This document shows, one piece after another, positions 35,901-44,060 of a DNA stretch of 64,000 bases (the first letter of the stretch is position 1; each line of letters begins with the position of its first letter). Source of the DNA: Owenia fusiformis (lineage: Eukaryota; Annelida; Polychaeta; Sabellida; Oweniidae); contig CAIIXF020000009.1 in the NCBI GenBank assembly GCA_903813345.2, positions 20,363,759-20,427,758 of the forward strand, in the 5' to 3' direction. The notes beneath the pieces were generated by a model. That model was given only the letters and a program-made list of their open reading frames with translations. It did not search any database and had not been told where the DNA came from. Made by a program: the position numbers and the translations under genes.

Positions 35901-36458
35901 TCAGGAGTTTACATGCATCAGCGATCAGGAAGCACAGTGACATTTGGATCAGTAGAAATCATGGATTCAGAAACATCGTCAGATCAGTCTCGACAATCTA
36001 CCTCAGAGCGGCCAAATACTCTCAACAATTCAGTACAAAATACTCTTGTTCAATCAGAACAGCCAAATACTCATAATGAATCGCACGTGACTGATAGTCG
36101 CCAACTCTCTCATAGTCACCCAGATGCCATATTAGCGTCAAGTGCCAGTACAAACATTGAAATAGCAGAAGTGCATAAACCGAGGACTGCTAACCCAGTG
36201 AGCAGTATTCCACTGAACACTCATAGTGGATCAAACAGTCCAGCTTTAAATCACAATGTTATCAGAATAGACAATTCAAATAGTCTGAGGTCTACTCCTG
36301 AACGCCAACTGAATTCAAACCCAGACTTTAGTACTATAGATAGGGGTATGAAAATAGTTGAATCCATGGAGGTGATGTTGGATGAATCTCTAAATAACTC
36401 ACAAATTGACTTGCCTAGTTTGACTTCAACTTGTCCAGTGAACAACACACATTTATAA
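16945..36458 (+). CDS. Two-pass membrane protein with three PPxY motifs (three coding exons)
   Basis: Exons 16945-17932, 33547-33708 and 35437-36458 join in phase (each split codon is Gly) to give 723 residues. Residues 1-285 are Ser/Arg/Pro-rich and look disordered, ending in GCCSS next to the membrane. Two hydrophobic helices, about 292-314 and 319-341, are separated by only a few residues, so both ends should face the cytosol. The juxtamembrane block (residues 342-400, including HPRDRNQWYAG and YPEFRFRRPPPSY) is the most family-like part. PPxY motifs sit at 396-399, 440-443 and 470-473; such motifs bind WW domains of NEDD4-type ubiquitin ligases. The tail is low-complexity with 13-residue repeats. 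The start is set by an in-frame TAA at 16924. I do not recognise the family. Confidence 0.82.
20247..20755. mobile_element. 509-bp long-arm foldback element
   Basis: Two arms of about 235-245 bases are near-perfect complements: AGGGTTTGTAGAAAAAA at the left, TTTTTTCTACAAACCCT at the right, with GGGTACC-rich outer parts and AAGAGCCTTAAA/TTTAAGGCTCTTTT near the centre. The loop around 20483-20516 is short. Open frames inside are chance. Confidence 0.85.
21070..21425. repeat. Degenerate minisatellite of CCCGCGAAATCCCGCGAATTT-like units
   Basis: The words GTCCCGCGAAAT, CCCGCGAATTT and CACGCAAAT recur irregularly about every 25-40 bases. A shorter relative occurs at about 19918-19965. An open frame at 21106-21327 is a by-product of the repeat. 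Confidence 0.65.
22035..22235. repeat. Degenerate repeat with G/C tracts
   Basis: Opens with ACAGGGGCAGATCTGAAAA and closes GGGCTATGGGCCTG. Rich in GGGCCC and poly-C. It resembles the GTAGCC-ended family in composition, but the match is too weak to assign. Confidence 0.35.
23117..23302. repeat. Degenerate repeat with GTAGCC/GCCTGTA ends, copy 2
   Basis: Flanked by CAGGCCTGTAGGCAGG and GGTTAGGGGCCTGTA. It shares TTTCAAAAACATGCAGTTTT-type and CAAAAGCTGG words with 51069-51239. Confidence 0.55.
25836..25947. mobile_element. Small foldback element, about 110 bp
   Basis: AGTAAGTCATCCCCCCTC with ATTCTCTATATT at the left is inverted as AATATAGAGAAT and GAGGGGTGACTTACT at the right. Confidence 0.7.
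26535..26785. mobile_element. Inverted-repeat element with GAAGCTCT ends
   Basis: AACGAAGCTCTATTTTAAGA...ACAAAGGGTAAA at the left and TTTACCCTTTGTAATAG...AGAGAGCTTCGTC at the right are inverted. A single arm of the same family is at 12089-12138. Confidence 0.65.
27708..27734. repeat. (TTGA)n microsatellite
   Basis: Seven uninterrupted GATT units. Confidence 0.9.
28974..28992. repeat. Dispersed motif ATGTCATGGTTTATCATGA, copy
   Basis: Identical 19-mer to 12248-12266. Confidence 0.6.
29564..29582. repeat. Dispersed motif ATGTCATGGTTTATCATGA, copy
   Basis: Identical 19-mer; here the match with the 12248 copy extends upstream as GAAATGAG. Confidence 0.6.
29732..29794. repeat. Short perfect inverted repeat
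   Basis: CCATAAAGTATCTTTA and TAAAGATACTTTATGG enclose a 31-base AT loop. Confidence 0.75.
31099..32067 (+). pseudogene. THAP-domain-like gene fragment, interrupted
   Basis: An ATG at 31099 opens MPMCCAVNCSN, which fits the MPxxCxxxxCxN start of THAP zinc fingers, and stays in frame to about 31184. A segment of about 740 bases bounded by inverted ACGACAG (31185-31191) and CTGTCGT (31919-31925) intervenes. From 31927 an open + frame reads RAVAIPYIFSHKKPKK, resembling the AVPTIF motif at the end of THAP domains, and runs to TGA at 32065. The His/Cys core between the two blocks is not seen. An ETS-like CCGGAAGTG lies upstream at about 31036. It could be a broken gene, a transposase remnant or coincidence. 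Confidence 0.4.
32071..32090. repeat. (GTATC)n microsatellite
   Basis: Four consecutive GTATC units directly after the THAP-like fragment. Confidence 0.8.
32889..32999. repeat. Inverted repeat with CCCTTTAAA ends
   Basis: CCCTTTAAAGTTCATTT...CATTTTGGC at the left pairs with GCCAAAATA...ATTTTAAAGGG at the right. Confidence 0.55.
33547..33708 (+). CDS. PPxY membrane protein, coding exon 2
   Basis: Acceptor TTTTAG ends at 33546; donor GCAG|GTAAGG. It encodes the second half of helix 2 (GLGVMLVIVVGVGW) and a conserved-looking juxtamembrane stretch, LGHEPCHLLFNLGEH then RHPRDRNQWYA. The join with exon 1 produces one continuous hydrophobic helix, which supports the long intron. Confidence 0.85.
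33709..35436 (+). other. Intron between PPxY-gene exons 2 and 3
   Basis: Bounded by GTAAGG and ATTTCAG. Contains the palindromic element above, a small inverted repeat around TTGGTATCTCAA/TTGAGATACCAA (34598-34679) and a poly-G tract near 35320. Confidence 0.75.
33876..34143. mobile_element. Terminal-inverted-repeat element carrying three tandem palindromes
   Basis: The ends ATTATCCTACACTTA and TAAGTGTAGGATAAT are inverted. Inside, at about 33972-34068, three copies of GGAGTATATCGTCACGATATCCTCC-like words follow each other, each nearly its own reverse complement. The element lies 170 bases after PPxY-gene exon 2. Confidence 0.7.
35437..36458 (+). CDS. PPxY membrane protein, coding exon 3 (cytosolic tail)
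   Basis: Acceptor ATTTCAG ends at 35436. It encodes GTIYPEFRFRRPPPSYAASM, a Gln-rich helix (QNQQLLAQIRQQQ), PPPSY and PPTY motifs, 13-residue repeats and a long Ser/Asn-rich tail ending in NNTHL and TAA at 36456-36458. A second long open frame starting at 35482 in another frame is a shadow. Confidence 0.85.
35775..35905 (+). repeat. 39-bp coding minisatellite (13-residue repeat)
   Basis: Units start at 35775, 35814, 35853 and 35892 and encode PSTSGLQNIDNIQ, PSTSGLQNIDNVQ, PSTSGLQNVESVQ and a partial PSTSG. The unit length is a multiple of three, so copy-number change would keep the frame. Confidence 0.9.
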
Positions 36459-36511
36459 ATGTTGCATCCTCCGATCACAGGGCTTCAAAATCCAGAATAT
36501 CTTCTTTCTTT

Positions 36512-36673
36512 TTACCCCCTGTTATAACCAAGTTGGAAGCGCCCGATTATACTGAATCACATTATCTAATTATGCGCCGATGACGTATACATGATTGCTG
36601 TCGCAGTGTTGCGACAGCGAATCAAATTGTGAGTTCTTAATCGGGGAAATGCTAACTGCTTATAGCAGGGGGG
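36512..36673. mobile_element. Small inverted-repeat element in PPxY 3' region
   Basis: The ends TACCCCCTGTTATAA and TATAGCAGGGGG are inverted. An internal stem GCTGTCGC/GCGACAGC lies near 36597-36618. Confidence 0.55.
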
Positions 36674-36843
36674 AAGAAGGAGGTACGGATTCTGGACACC
36701 TGCTTAGGAGGATGTAAATGTTGACGGCCAGAGAATTCCATACTCATACGGTATTTGAAATGATAATGGCAAGTAGATGACCAGTAGAAAATACAGTAGA
36801 TAATCTGCTACTGTATAGTGTAGCTGTGTACTTTATCATAGAT

Positions 36844-37305
36844 ACTAGTATTCCGTAATTCCGCGGCGTGGACGGAATTTGACAAAACTTCAATTTTTTG
36901 CAGAATCCCTGATTTTCATGAAAATCCCACGGAATTACCAGAATTTCCAGAAATTACATATTTTACGATCTCCTACCTTTGCGGGGTATTTGAAGAGTGT
37001 CTGTTTATGTCCAACAATCAATCATTATTGAGTACAAGTACGATTTCAACGTGAAATTCAACATTCTATCACGTTTAAATTCGCTAAAGCGAGTTCACTA
37101 ATGACGCGCAGTTCTTACCTAGAAAGTAGCTGACTTCCGTTTCCTAATGCTACGTCAATTTTCATCGTTTTAAAAGATTGCAGAATTTGGACTTTTTTTG
37201 AAAATTTGTGCAGAATTTCGATTTTCTCCTTGCAGAATTTGCTTTTTTTCTTGCAGATTTTTTTGCAGAATTTTGATTTTTTTCATGCAGAAAACTAGTA
37301 TCTGT
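36844..37305. repeat. Region of reiterated GCAGAATTT words with CTAGTATTC/CTAGTATC ends
   Basis: Opens ACTAGTATTCCGTAATTCCG and closes AAAACTAGTATCTG. The word TGCAGAATTT occurs at least five times near the right side. Confidence 0.4.
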
Positions 37306-37801
37306 GCTTTATGGGGGACATTAGATGATGCACCGTCAATTTGAAAACACTAGTGTTGAAAATATTGCATTAGTCTGCAGTGGAAATGAATCTAGTGGAA
37401 TACAATACTTGAAGGTATTAACATGTTAATGGCCATAAAAATAACAGTTATTTTTAATGAGTACAATGAACGAACTTGCTAGTCATTGTTCTTAACTACT
37501 TTATTGTTCATTATACGAGTGAGGAATCTAACAATTGAAAAATTATATCATGGTTACTGGTATATTTTGTAGTTGTAGCTATATTACAATCAATATTATA
37601 ATGCTTCATGTTGAGTCTTCCAATATAAAATATTACATGCACTATGTGTCACATACATGTACATGTATATAGATTCATATACATTATATGTACATTATGT
37701 ATGCATTATATTACATATGTACACATATTTATGCATTTATAAGCAGTTCCTAGTAGCTGAATATACAATAGTAAATAAGAGGTTCGTCACATGCACAGTA
37801 G

Positions 37802-38197
37802 CTACAGACCACAGCCCATTTCACTGTTTTATTGCGTCAGTAGAACCCCAAAAATAGGAAATCAGGAGACAATTGTGCCAGTTATATATGGAAAAGTATA
37901 TTCATAGAATGACATTTGTATATTTCAGATTATAGAGTTTTTGTGCTATAAGCCTATGCCCTCTTGTAAATTAAAGAATTTCAGCCATGTTAATCTTTTT
38001 GAAATTACTATGGCAGAGAAGCATCAAAATATAAGAGGCCACACACTTTATTTGCCAAACTAGAAGCAATCCAAGATAAACAAATGTCATTTATGTACAA
38101 TAGGAATATATTTTTCGATATATTATTGCATAATGATCTTTTGATTTCTTATTTTTTAGGTTTTACTGACGCAATAAAACAGTGAAATGGGCTGTAG
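37802..38197. mobile_element. 396-bp element with about 38-bp terminal inverted repeats
   Basis: The left arm contains CCCATTTCACTGTTTTATTG followed by CGTCAGTA, and the right arm is its reverse complement ending GGGCTGTAG. No coding content. Confidence 0.75.
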
Positions 38198-38338
38198 TGT
38201 GTTTATTATTTACTACTACTTACTACTTGATTCATTTGTTGGTTGGTCTGCTATGTGGCTCTGTGATGCCACAGTTAATTAGCCGCATCAATATCTCCCA
38301 TTGTCTCCTAAAGGAGAAGCCTCTTTGGCACTTTAAGA

Positions 38339-38624
38339 CAATAGTACAATAACGTCATTTCGAAGGGCACTACTTCACTATATTACCTGCAGAAATGACG
38401 TTATTAGTATTATTTCCACCGTTAATGCCCAGGGCTGAAATAGCAAGAAAATCTTAAGCACTAAATGATATCTAATTTCCCAGGAAAGTTGCTGGGCATT
38501 AAATTGCATTATTGGCCCGCCACTATGACGTCACATATTGCTCGGGTCGATATAGTAAAATAAATGCCTTCTAAACTAGCACTAATACCCCTAGAACAGG
38601 CCCAGCTAGGTGGTAATAATATAT
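38339..38624. repeat. Dispersed element family B copy 2
   Basis: Shares both ends and most internal blocks (AGAAATGACGTTATTA, AGCAAGAAAATCTTA, GCCTTCTAAACTAGCACTAA) with 3290-3552. Confidence 0.75.
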
Positions 38625-39082
38625 AAAATGACAAATGTTATCCATGCACTATTATGATTGTATTTTCTCTATAATCTTCGGTTTCCACCAAAATAAGTGA
38701 ATAAAATGTGGCTTGATAATGCTTATATGTCATTTAAAATTCTTATTAACACATTTTGTAGTCTAGTTTAAGCTATGATTTTGTTTATGCCCACTTTGAT
38801 AAAAAGTTTTATAATACATCATTTGAACAAACTTTTTATGTTTATAGTTTCAGTTTCAAAGTGTACACTAAAAAGTGCTAACAGTCTTTATAGGCAATCA
38901 ATAGTTATTAGCTTATAAAGCTGTTTAATGACAATTATTTTGAACAATTGAATAGTAACTCTATGATAAGAGAAACAGTAGTAATCAGCTATGTTTCAAA
39001 GTATTAATTCCCTTGTTCATTTTTAAAAGCAAATGTGTATGATCAAAGTACAATACAATGCATCAAACCCATATGTTACCCT

Positions 39083-39285
39083 TCCATGGGCGTAGCGCTA
39101 TATTTCTAAGTAGTATGCCACCGCGGGAACAAGATTTGAGCAAAGCAAAAAACGAGCGTTTAGGGGGGGGGGTCTGAGGAAAATTTTGAAATTTGGTTGT
39201 ATTTGGAGCGAATTTGCAACCATCTGGTACGCCTGTGACACCTGTGCGTACCCAGCGTACCAGGCGTTACGCCTATGCCTTCCAA
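39083..39285. repeat. Degenerate GGCGTAGCG-ended repeat
   Basis: GGGCGTAGCG at the left and GCGTTACGCCTATGCC at the right resemble the ends of the 9088-9858 hAT-like element. A poly-G tract lies inside. Confidence 0.45.
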
Positions 39286-40914
39286 TTTCTCTATAAAATA
39301 AGGTATATAAAAAAAATGTAGTATGGAAGAGGGCCAAAGACTGGATGCAATGCCATTTAATTAATCCATAATGGATTTCTTCTTTGTTTTTATTTCATTT
39401 TTTGTTTATCTTATTCTTATGTTAAGATAGCAAACTTGCCATTAGATTGTATTTCTTGCTGTTGTATTTATTTTTATTTGTTCAATAATTCATAAATGTA
39501 TGGACCTATATCTGATCGAGGTCCATGATAAATGACATCATTATTTTGAAGTCTACATATCTTCCATGTTTGGTCAATAATCTAATTTGTAATAATTTGG
39601 ATAAGGACAGTGTTTAGATTATTTATTTACTATATATAACTGAATCAGTGTATTTAAGTTTTCACAGCTTTTCCATTTTGTGCTTGTCTATCGCAATATT
39701 GAAAAAATATTTAGGTTTTTATGATGTCAGTATGTACAACATACATGTATACTCAGTATGACATCATGTTAGGTTTCTATGACATCATTATGTACAACAT
39801 ATATGACATCATGCTTTACAATGTAAAGCTTTCTATTATTTTTAAGTTATGTATTTTGTAAATATAAACACACTAAGTAAAATGTGTAATTTGTAAATTA
39901 TGAAACATCCATTAATGATTGGAATAAAGATGTACTTAAAATATTAAATCATATCTATTATTGTTTATGATATTGTGCAGACCCAGGAGTGCTGATTTAT
40001 TGGAATTCCCTGAATTTGATTCCTGAGTTTATAACGTCTTTACACCACTAATAACCTCATAAAACATGAGATATCATACAGTATAAAGGGCTGGGTGATT
40101 TAACTTGATCTTAATAGCCACCCTTCAAGATCGGTCCTTCACTGCTTTCATAGCAGATCATGTAATGCAATGAATTACTCTTGGGCCAAGGATGTTAAAA
40201 GCCTTCCCACCTAAACATTGCCATGTTCAACATCAACAAAACAGGATAACTTTTTTAATTAATTTGTTCACTGGATTTGAAACATGCTATATTTAAGGGC
40301 TTCTCCACAGGATTCACAGTATGTCGCATGCAGTTTAAAGGGACCTACAGTTGATATATTATTCTCAGGGTTAATAAGGAATTGTGTCTAATTTTTAACA
40401 GTAGGTGAAGTTGTATTGGGGGGAGGGGTTGGAGTAAATGATGGTTTTAACACATAAGGAGGACTAAGAGTAAGAATCATAAGAAGTTTTGTCAGTTACA
40501 TGAGTAAGCAAAATAAACTGCTTCTATAGTATTTATATTCTGGGTAGACAATCACAGTCTGTTTTAGTATACAGTAATGTCATAATGCCATGTTATGGTA
40601 CTCTATGTCAGTTCATAAAGAGGTGGTCTGTCTTAGCTGACATCTATATCATGGTGTATGAACTATTTGTTTTCATCCAGTGTAATGTCAAAGGTCATGG
40701 CCCATTGTTGAAGTTTGTACATCAGGAGGGAACACTTTGTGCAGCTATTTCAACTACTGTTCACAGTTATAAGAAGGTATAATTCATGCAAATAACATAA
40801 CAGTTTCATTTTTTAATGTTTCAAGGACCCTTTATCATAACCTGTATCAAAATCTATCATTTCAATGGGAAGCTATTTACAGTTGAAAAGTTTAGTTTAG
40901 TAAAGATAATAGCC

Positions 40915-41450
40915 ACAGGGTGAGTCAAAAAATGTTGCCCAAACAAATGTTAATAACTTAGTCATTCAGCAAATTCAGCATGGATTTAGGGTCACAATTA
41001 AACCTTGTTCAATATTCTTTCATTCTACCAAGTTTCAATAGTCTAATCCAAATGGTCACAATCTATGGTCATTTTACAATACATATTCTAAATGCTGGTC
41101 TCGTCTCAAGAGGCAAACCTATACATATGACCAATCGCCCATACTTAGTATAGAGGTTGGTGTTTCGATTTTATATGCAAGCTTAAACCCCCTATTATGT
41201 TTAAAATAACCCCAAAGATTAAAGTCTGCTCATTCATATCTGGTGAATTTGGGATGTATTGTCATTTGGAGCATGTTTTGTAAAATGGCCATAACCATTT
41301 GGAATGGATCGATGAGACTTGGTGGAAAGGAAGAACATTAGACTATGTTGAAAAAGCTTCAATTGTGCCAAATATGACTATAGACTAATCTCATGCTTGC
41401 TGACTGAGTTATTAACATTTGTTTGGGTTACCTTTTTTGGCTCACCCTGT
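40915..41450. mobile_element. 536-bp MITE with about 50-bp terminal inverted repeats
   Basis: ACAGGGTGAGTCAAAAAATG at the left pairs with the complementary TTTTTTGGCTCACCCTGT end at the right. The pairing continues through CAAACAAATGTTAATAACT. The ends resemble Tc1/mariner-type repeats. It finishes 116 bases before the HSD17B8 exon. Confidence 0.82.
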
Positions 41451-41570
41451 AATTTACATATATTTCTATGACGCAAGCATTTCTTGTTTGAAAGGCAAAG
41501 AATGCCATGAAACAAAAATTGAATATTCTGTTCACTGGCTATAATCAATATAAATTGTGATTTCAGAGAC

Positions 41571-42317
41571 ATGTTGGCGAACCGTCTTGCATTTGTCACG
41601 GGTGGAGGTAGCGGCATTGGACGTGCCATCTGTCAATCATTTCTCAAAGAAGGCGCTAAAGTAGCCATCGTTGACATAAACAAAAATGCTGCTGAAGATA
41701 CAGCCAACTTATTAGAAGGCAATGATAATATATCTGTACATGAAGTCGATGTGTCAAATGCTGCATCAATTGCTCAAGCCCTTGTGGATGTGAAATCTAA
41801 ATTTAGTCAAACTCCATGTATAGGAATCAACAGTGCAGGTATCACCAGAGATAACTGGCTTTTATCAATGACTGAGGAAGCATTTGATGAAGTCATCGCC
41901 ATAAACCTTAAAGGCACATACCTCATTAATCAGGCAGTCAGTAAACTTATGGTAGAAGACCAAATCAAGAATGGATCCATCGTGAATATTTCGAGCATCA
42001 TCGGCAAACAAGGTGCAATGGGACAAGTCAACTATGCTGCAGCAAAAGCTGGGGTTTTAGGAATCACGAAAACAGCAGCTAGGGAGTTATCTAAGTTTGG
42101 AATCCGTTGTAATGCTGTCGCTCCTGGTTTCATTGAGACACCAATGACGGCAGTTGTACCAGAGAAAGTTGTTAATTTTGTATTGAAGTCTGTTCCTCTA
42201 CAGCGGGCTGGTAGACCAGAGGAGGTTGCCCATGCCTGTCTATTCCTGGCTTCTGAGAACAGCAGTTACATCACTGGAGCATGTTTAGATGTCAACGGGG
42301 GACTAAGCATGGATTAA
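41571..42317 (+). CDS. HSD17B8: HSD17B8 (17-beta-hydroxysteroid dehydrogenase 8 / mitochondrial 3-ketoacyl-ACP reductase alpha subunit)
   Basis: The 248-residue classical short-chain dehydrogenase is colinear with human HSD17B8. It has the cofactor motif TGGGSGIG (10-17), NSAG (87-90), catalytic Ser in NISS (141-142), and the YxxxK pair Tyr155 and Lys159. The substrate-side block PGFIETPMT and the C-terminal YITGACLDVNGG also match. The known protein acts with CBR4 in a mitochondrial ketoacyl reductase of type II fatty-acid synthesis and can oxidise estradiol. The whole CDS is one exon. A good acceptor (GTGATTTCAG, ending 41566) lies four bases before the ATG, so a 5' non-coding exon is expected upstream. 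The start matches the vertebrate N-terminus (NRLAFVTG versus RSALALVTG). Confidence 0.93.
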   Translation: MLANRLAFVTGGGSGIGRAICQSFLKEGAKVAIVDINKNAAEDTANLLEGNDNISVHEVDVSNAASIAQALVDVKSKFSQTPCIGINSAGITRDNWLLSMTEEAFDEVIAINLKGTYLINQAVSKLMVEDQIKNGSIVNISSIIGKQGAMGQVNYAAAKAGVLGITKTAARELSKFGIRCNAVAPGFIETPMTAVVPEKVVNFVLKSVPLQRAGRPEEVAHACLFLASENSSYITGACLDVNGGLSMD

Positions 42318-42731
42318 CTAAGAACTCAAAATGGCTGACTCAAGACGTAAAATCTTGCAAGTTACAGACCACCTTAGAACAACTCATTGAACATTGATTC
42401 CATTCAAAACATTCTGAGTATTGTATTCATATAGCCAATAAGGCAAAGTGAAATGAGTAAACTAACATATTAATTTGGACCTTGCGTCAATGTGATGTCT
42501 TCTCTATTATGAAACTTCTTGAAATCCCTCCTTCGTGAAATTCCATCACAACAACTTACATGTTGATATTTAACCACACTTGATGCCAAAAACAAGGATA
42601 TCGTAACTTTACAATGATTTACATATTTCTCTGATCTGTGGCATGTTTCAAATTGTAAATTTCAAGGTAATTTACCAAGGTTTACAACTACATATATATT
42701 TTTATAAACAGCATGTATTCTCACGGATTTG

Positions 42732-42964
42732 CACTACCTTTCCATGTGGCCACGTGAAGTTGCAAGTTGAGCTGGTATTTCCTATCTTTGTTTGGAGAGT
42801 TTGTACATGAATCTGTAAAATGTATAGTAGAACACTAGGAATTATGTAAAATCTAGTTTACCTTCAAAAATATGGAAATAATTAAGCATCCTCCATTTGC
42901 AACTTCACTGCAGCCTGTATAGATTTTAAAGGAATACAGGCTACAGAATTGGGGAAGGGTAGTG
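42732..42964. mobile_element. CACTACC-ended MITE, copy 1 (in HSD17B8 3'-UTR)
   Basis: The ends CACTACCTTTCC and GGGAAGGGTAGTG are inverted. Shares CTCCATTTGCAACTTCA and ATACAGGCTACA blocks with 59744-60004. Confidence 0.65.
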
Positions 42965-43053
42965 TGTATTAGCTAATACAAGAAAGCTTCAGACAATCAA
43001 CCTCAAACAAGAGCAATTAATAACAAATAAACCTTATAATATACATCACATAT

Positions 43054-43079
43054 TTTATTATAATCATTTTATATTTATT
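43054..43079 (-). terminator. IFT27: IFT27 polyadenylation signals
   Basis: AATAAA on the minus strand at 43059-43054 and 43079-43074, about 900 bases past the IFT27 stop. Placement by motif only. Confidence 0.45.
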
Positions 43080-43961
43080 TACAATTGTTAAATTGTTGCA
43101 CAATTCAAATATGAATAAGATGAAATAAAGTTTCTTAGCAATAAATAACATTTGCACACAAAAATCATGTTTACATTCTTGTTACAATGGAACAAAACAT
43201 GTTATTGTAGATGCAAGATTACAAATGACAACATACTCTATATGTCCCATAATCAAAGACAGGTAATGCACTAATTATCTGATTTATGTTGGCATCATGC
43301 AAGTCCATTGTAGGGGGAGGTTAGTTGGTCAAAGGGTCCAGCCCTTTCAATTCAAAATGAACAAAATATTATTTTTGTCACTTTTGGACCTGTAAGATCG
43401 AGAGACAACAAAACAACATATTTCATTTTCTAGTGAAATTACTTACTTACATACATGCACATCATTGAAAATAAATTTATATACAAATTCTTTAGCTCAT
43501 ATTGCCTTTAATTACATCTAAGGAGTAGCGTCCAAATGATCCAGCTACATTTATCTTGAATATACATGTACCACTAGAAAAGACAAGAAGGAACTTTTTC
43601 ACTCTTGAACGGGATGTTTTCTGACCAACCGGCCAAAAATTATATTTAAATTAATTCTAATCAACTGTTCTTTATGTAGATACAGCATAGTCCTTTCCTA
43701 GAAGTCCAATGAATGAGAACAAATAGATTTTTGTCCAAAATTTAACCAAACTCAAACTCTTGTGACCCCCCACTACTCATCCCAACAAGCCTGGGTGAAA
43801 AGGCATGTTGTCAAGTAGAGGGGATTAAAGGGGCTTGTAGCTAGACTTCCGAGCTCAAAACAGTTTTTCTTCAATATCCAGCACTTCTGTGCCAGAATGT
43901 ATTTTGGGGATAAACTCATTCACAGTATTTTTGCCTTCTATGTCATTTCTTTGATTCTTCA

Positions 43962-44060
43962 TCATGACAAGGTTTGAAATGTGTCCAGTTTTTCATTGTA
44001 AAGTTTGTGGAATTCATTAGCCAGATAGTAGAAAGGTGCTTCTACATTTTCTCCTTCTTT
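43962..44060 (-). CDS. IFT27: IFT27 coding exon 7 and stop
   Basis: Acceptor at 44062-44061; TGA at 43964-43962. Encodes KEGENVEAPFYYLANEFHKL and YNEKLDTFQTLS, matching human [32 protein letters not shown]. Confidence 0.94.
   Translation of the reverse strand, partial: KEGENVEAPFYYLANEFHKLYNEKLDTFQTLS

Larger units (their letters stand above)
36459..41566. other. PPxY 3'-UTR/intergenic region and HSD17B8 upstream region
   Basis: No coding exon recognised. The 3' end of the PPxY gene cannot be fixed: several AATAAA signals exist, one at about 39923. The 5' non-coding exon and promoter of HSD17B8 should be here but are not identified. Mobile elements within are listed separately, and 37650-37740 is a (TACATGTA)-like AT-rich tract. 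Confidence 0.5.
42318..43150 (+). other. HSD17B8: HSD17B8 3'-UTR
   Basis: AATAAA signals occur at 43026-43031 and 43124-43129. A MITE-like repeat (42732-42964) appears to lie within the UTR. If the distal signal is used, the transcript overlaps the IFT27 3' end. Confidence 0.55.

Noticed and set aside
35482-35940. Second long plus-strand ORF overlapping PPxY exon 3
   Set aside because: Frame-shifted shadow of the real exon; its repeats are the 39-bp minisatellite read in another frame.
7740-39172. Repeated poly-G/poly-C tracts (for example 7741, 9130, 10948, 23130, 24471, 25050, 35319 and 39164) as G-quadruplex regulatory sites
   Set aside because: Most are single homopolymer runs inside decayed repeats; nothing ties them to promoters.
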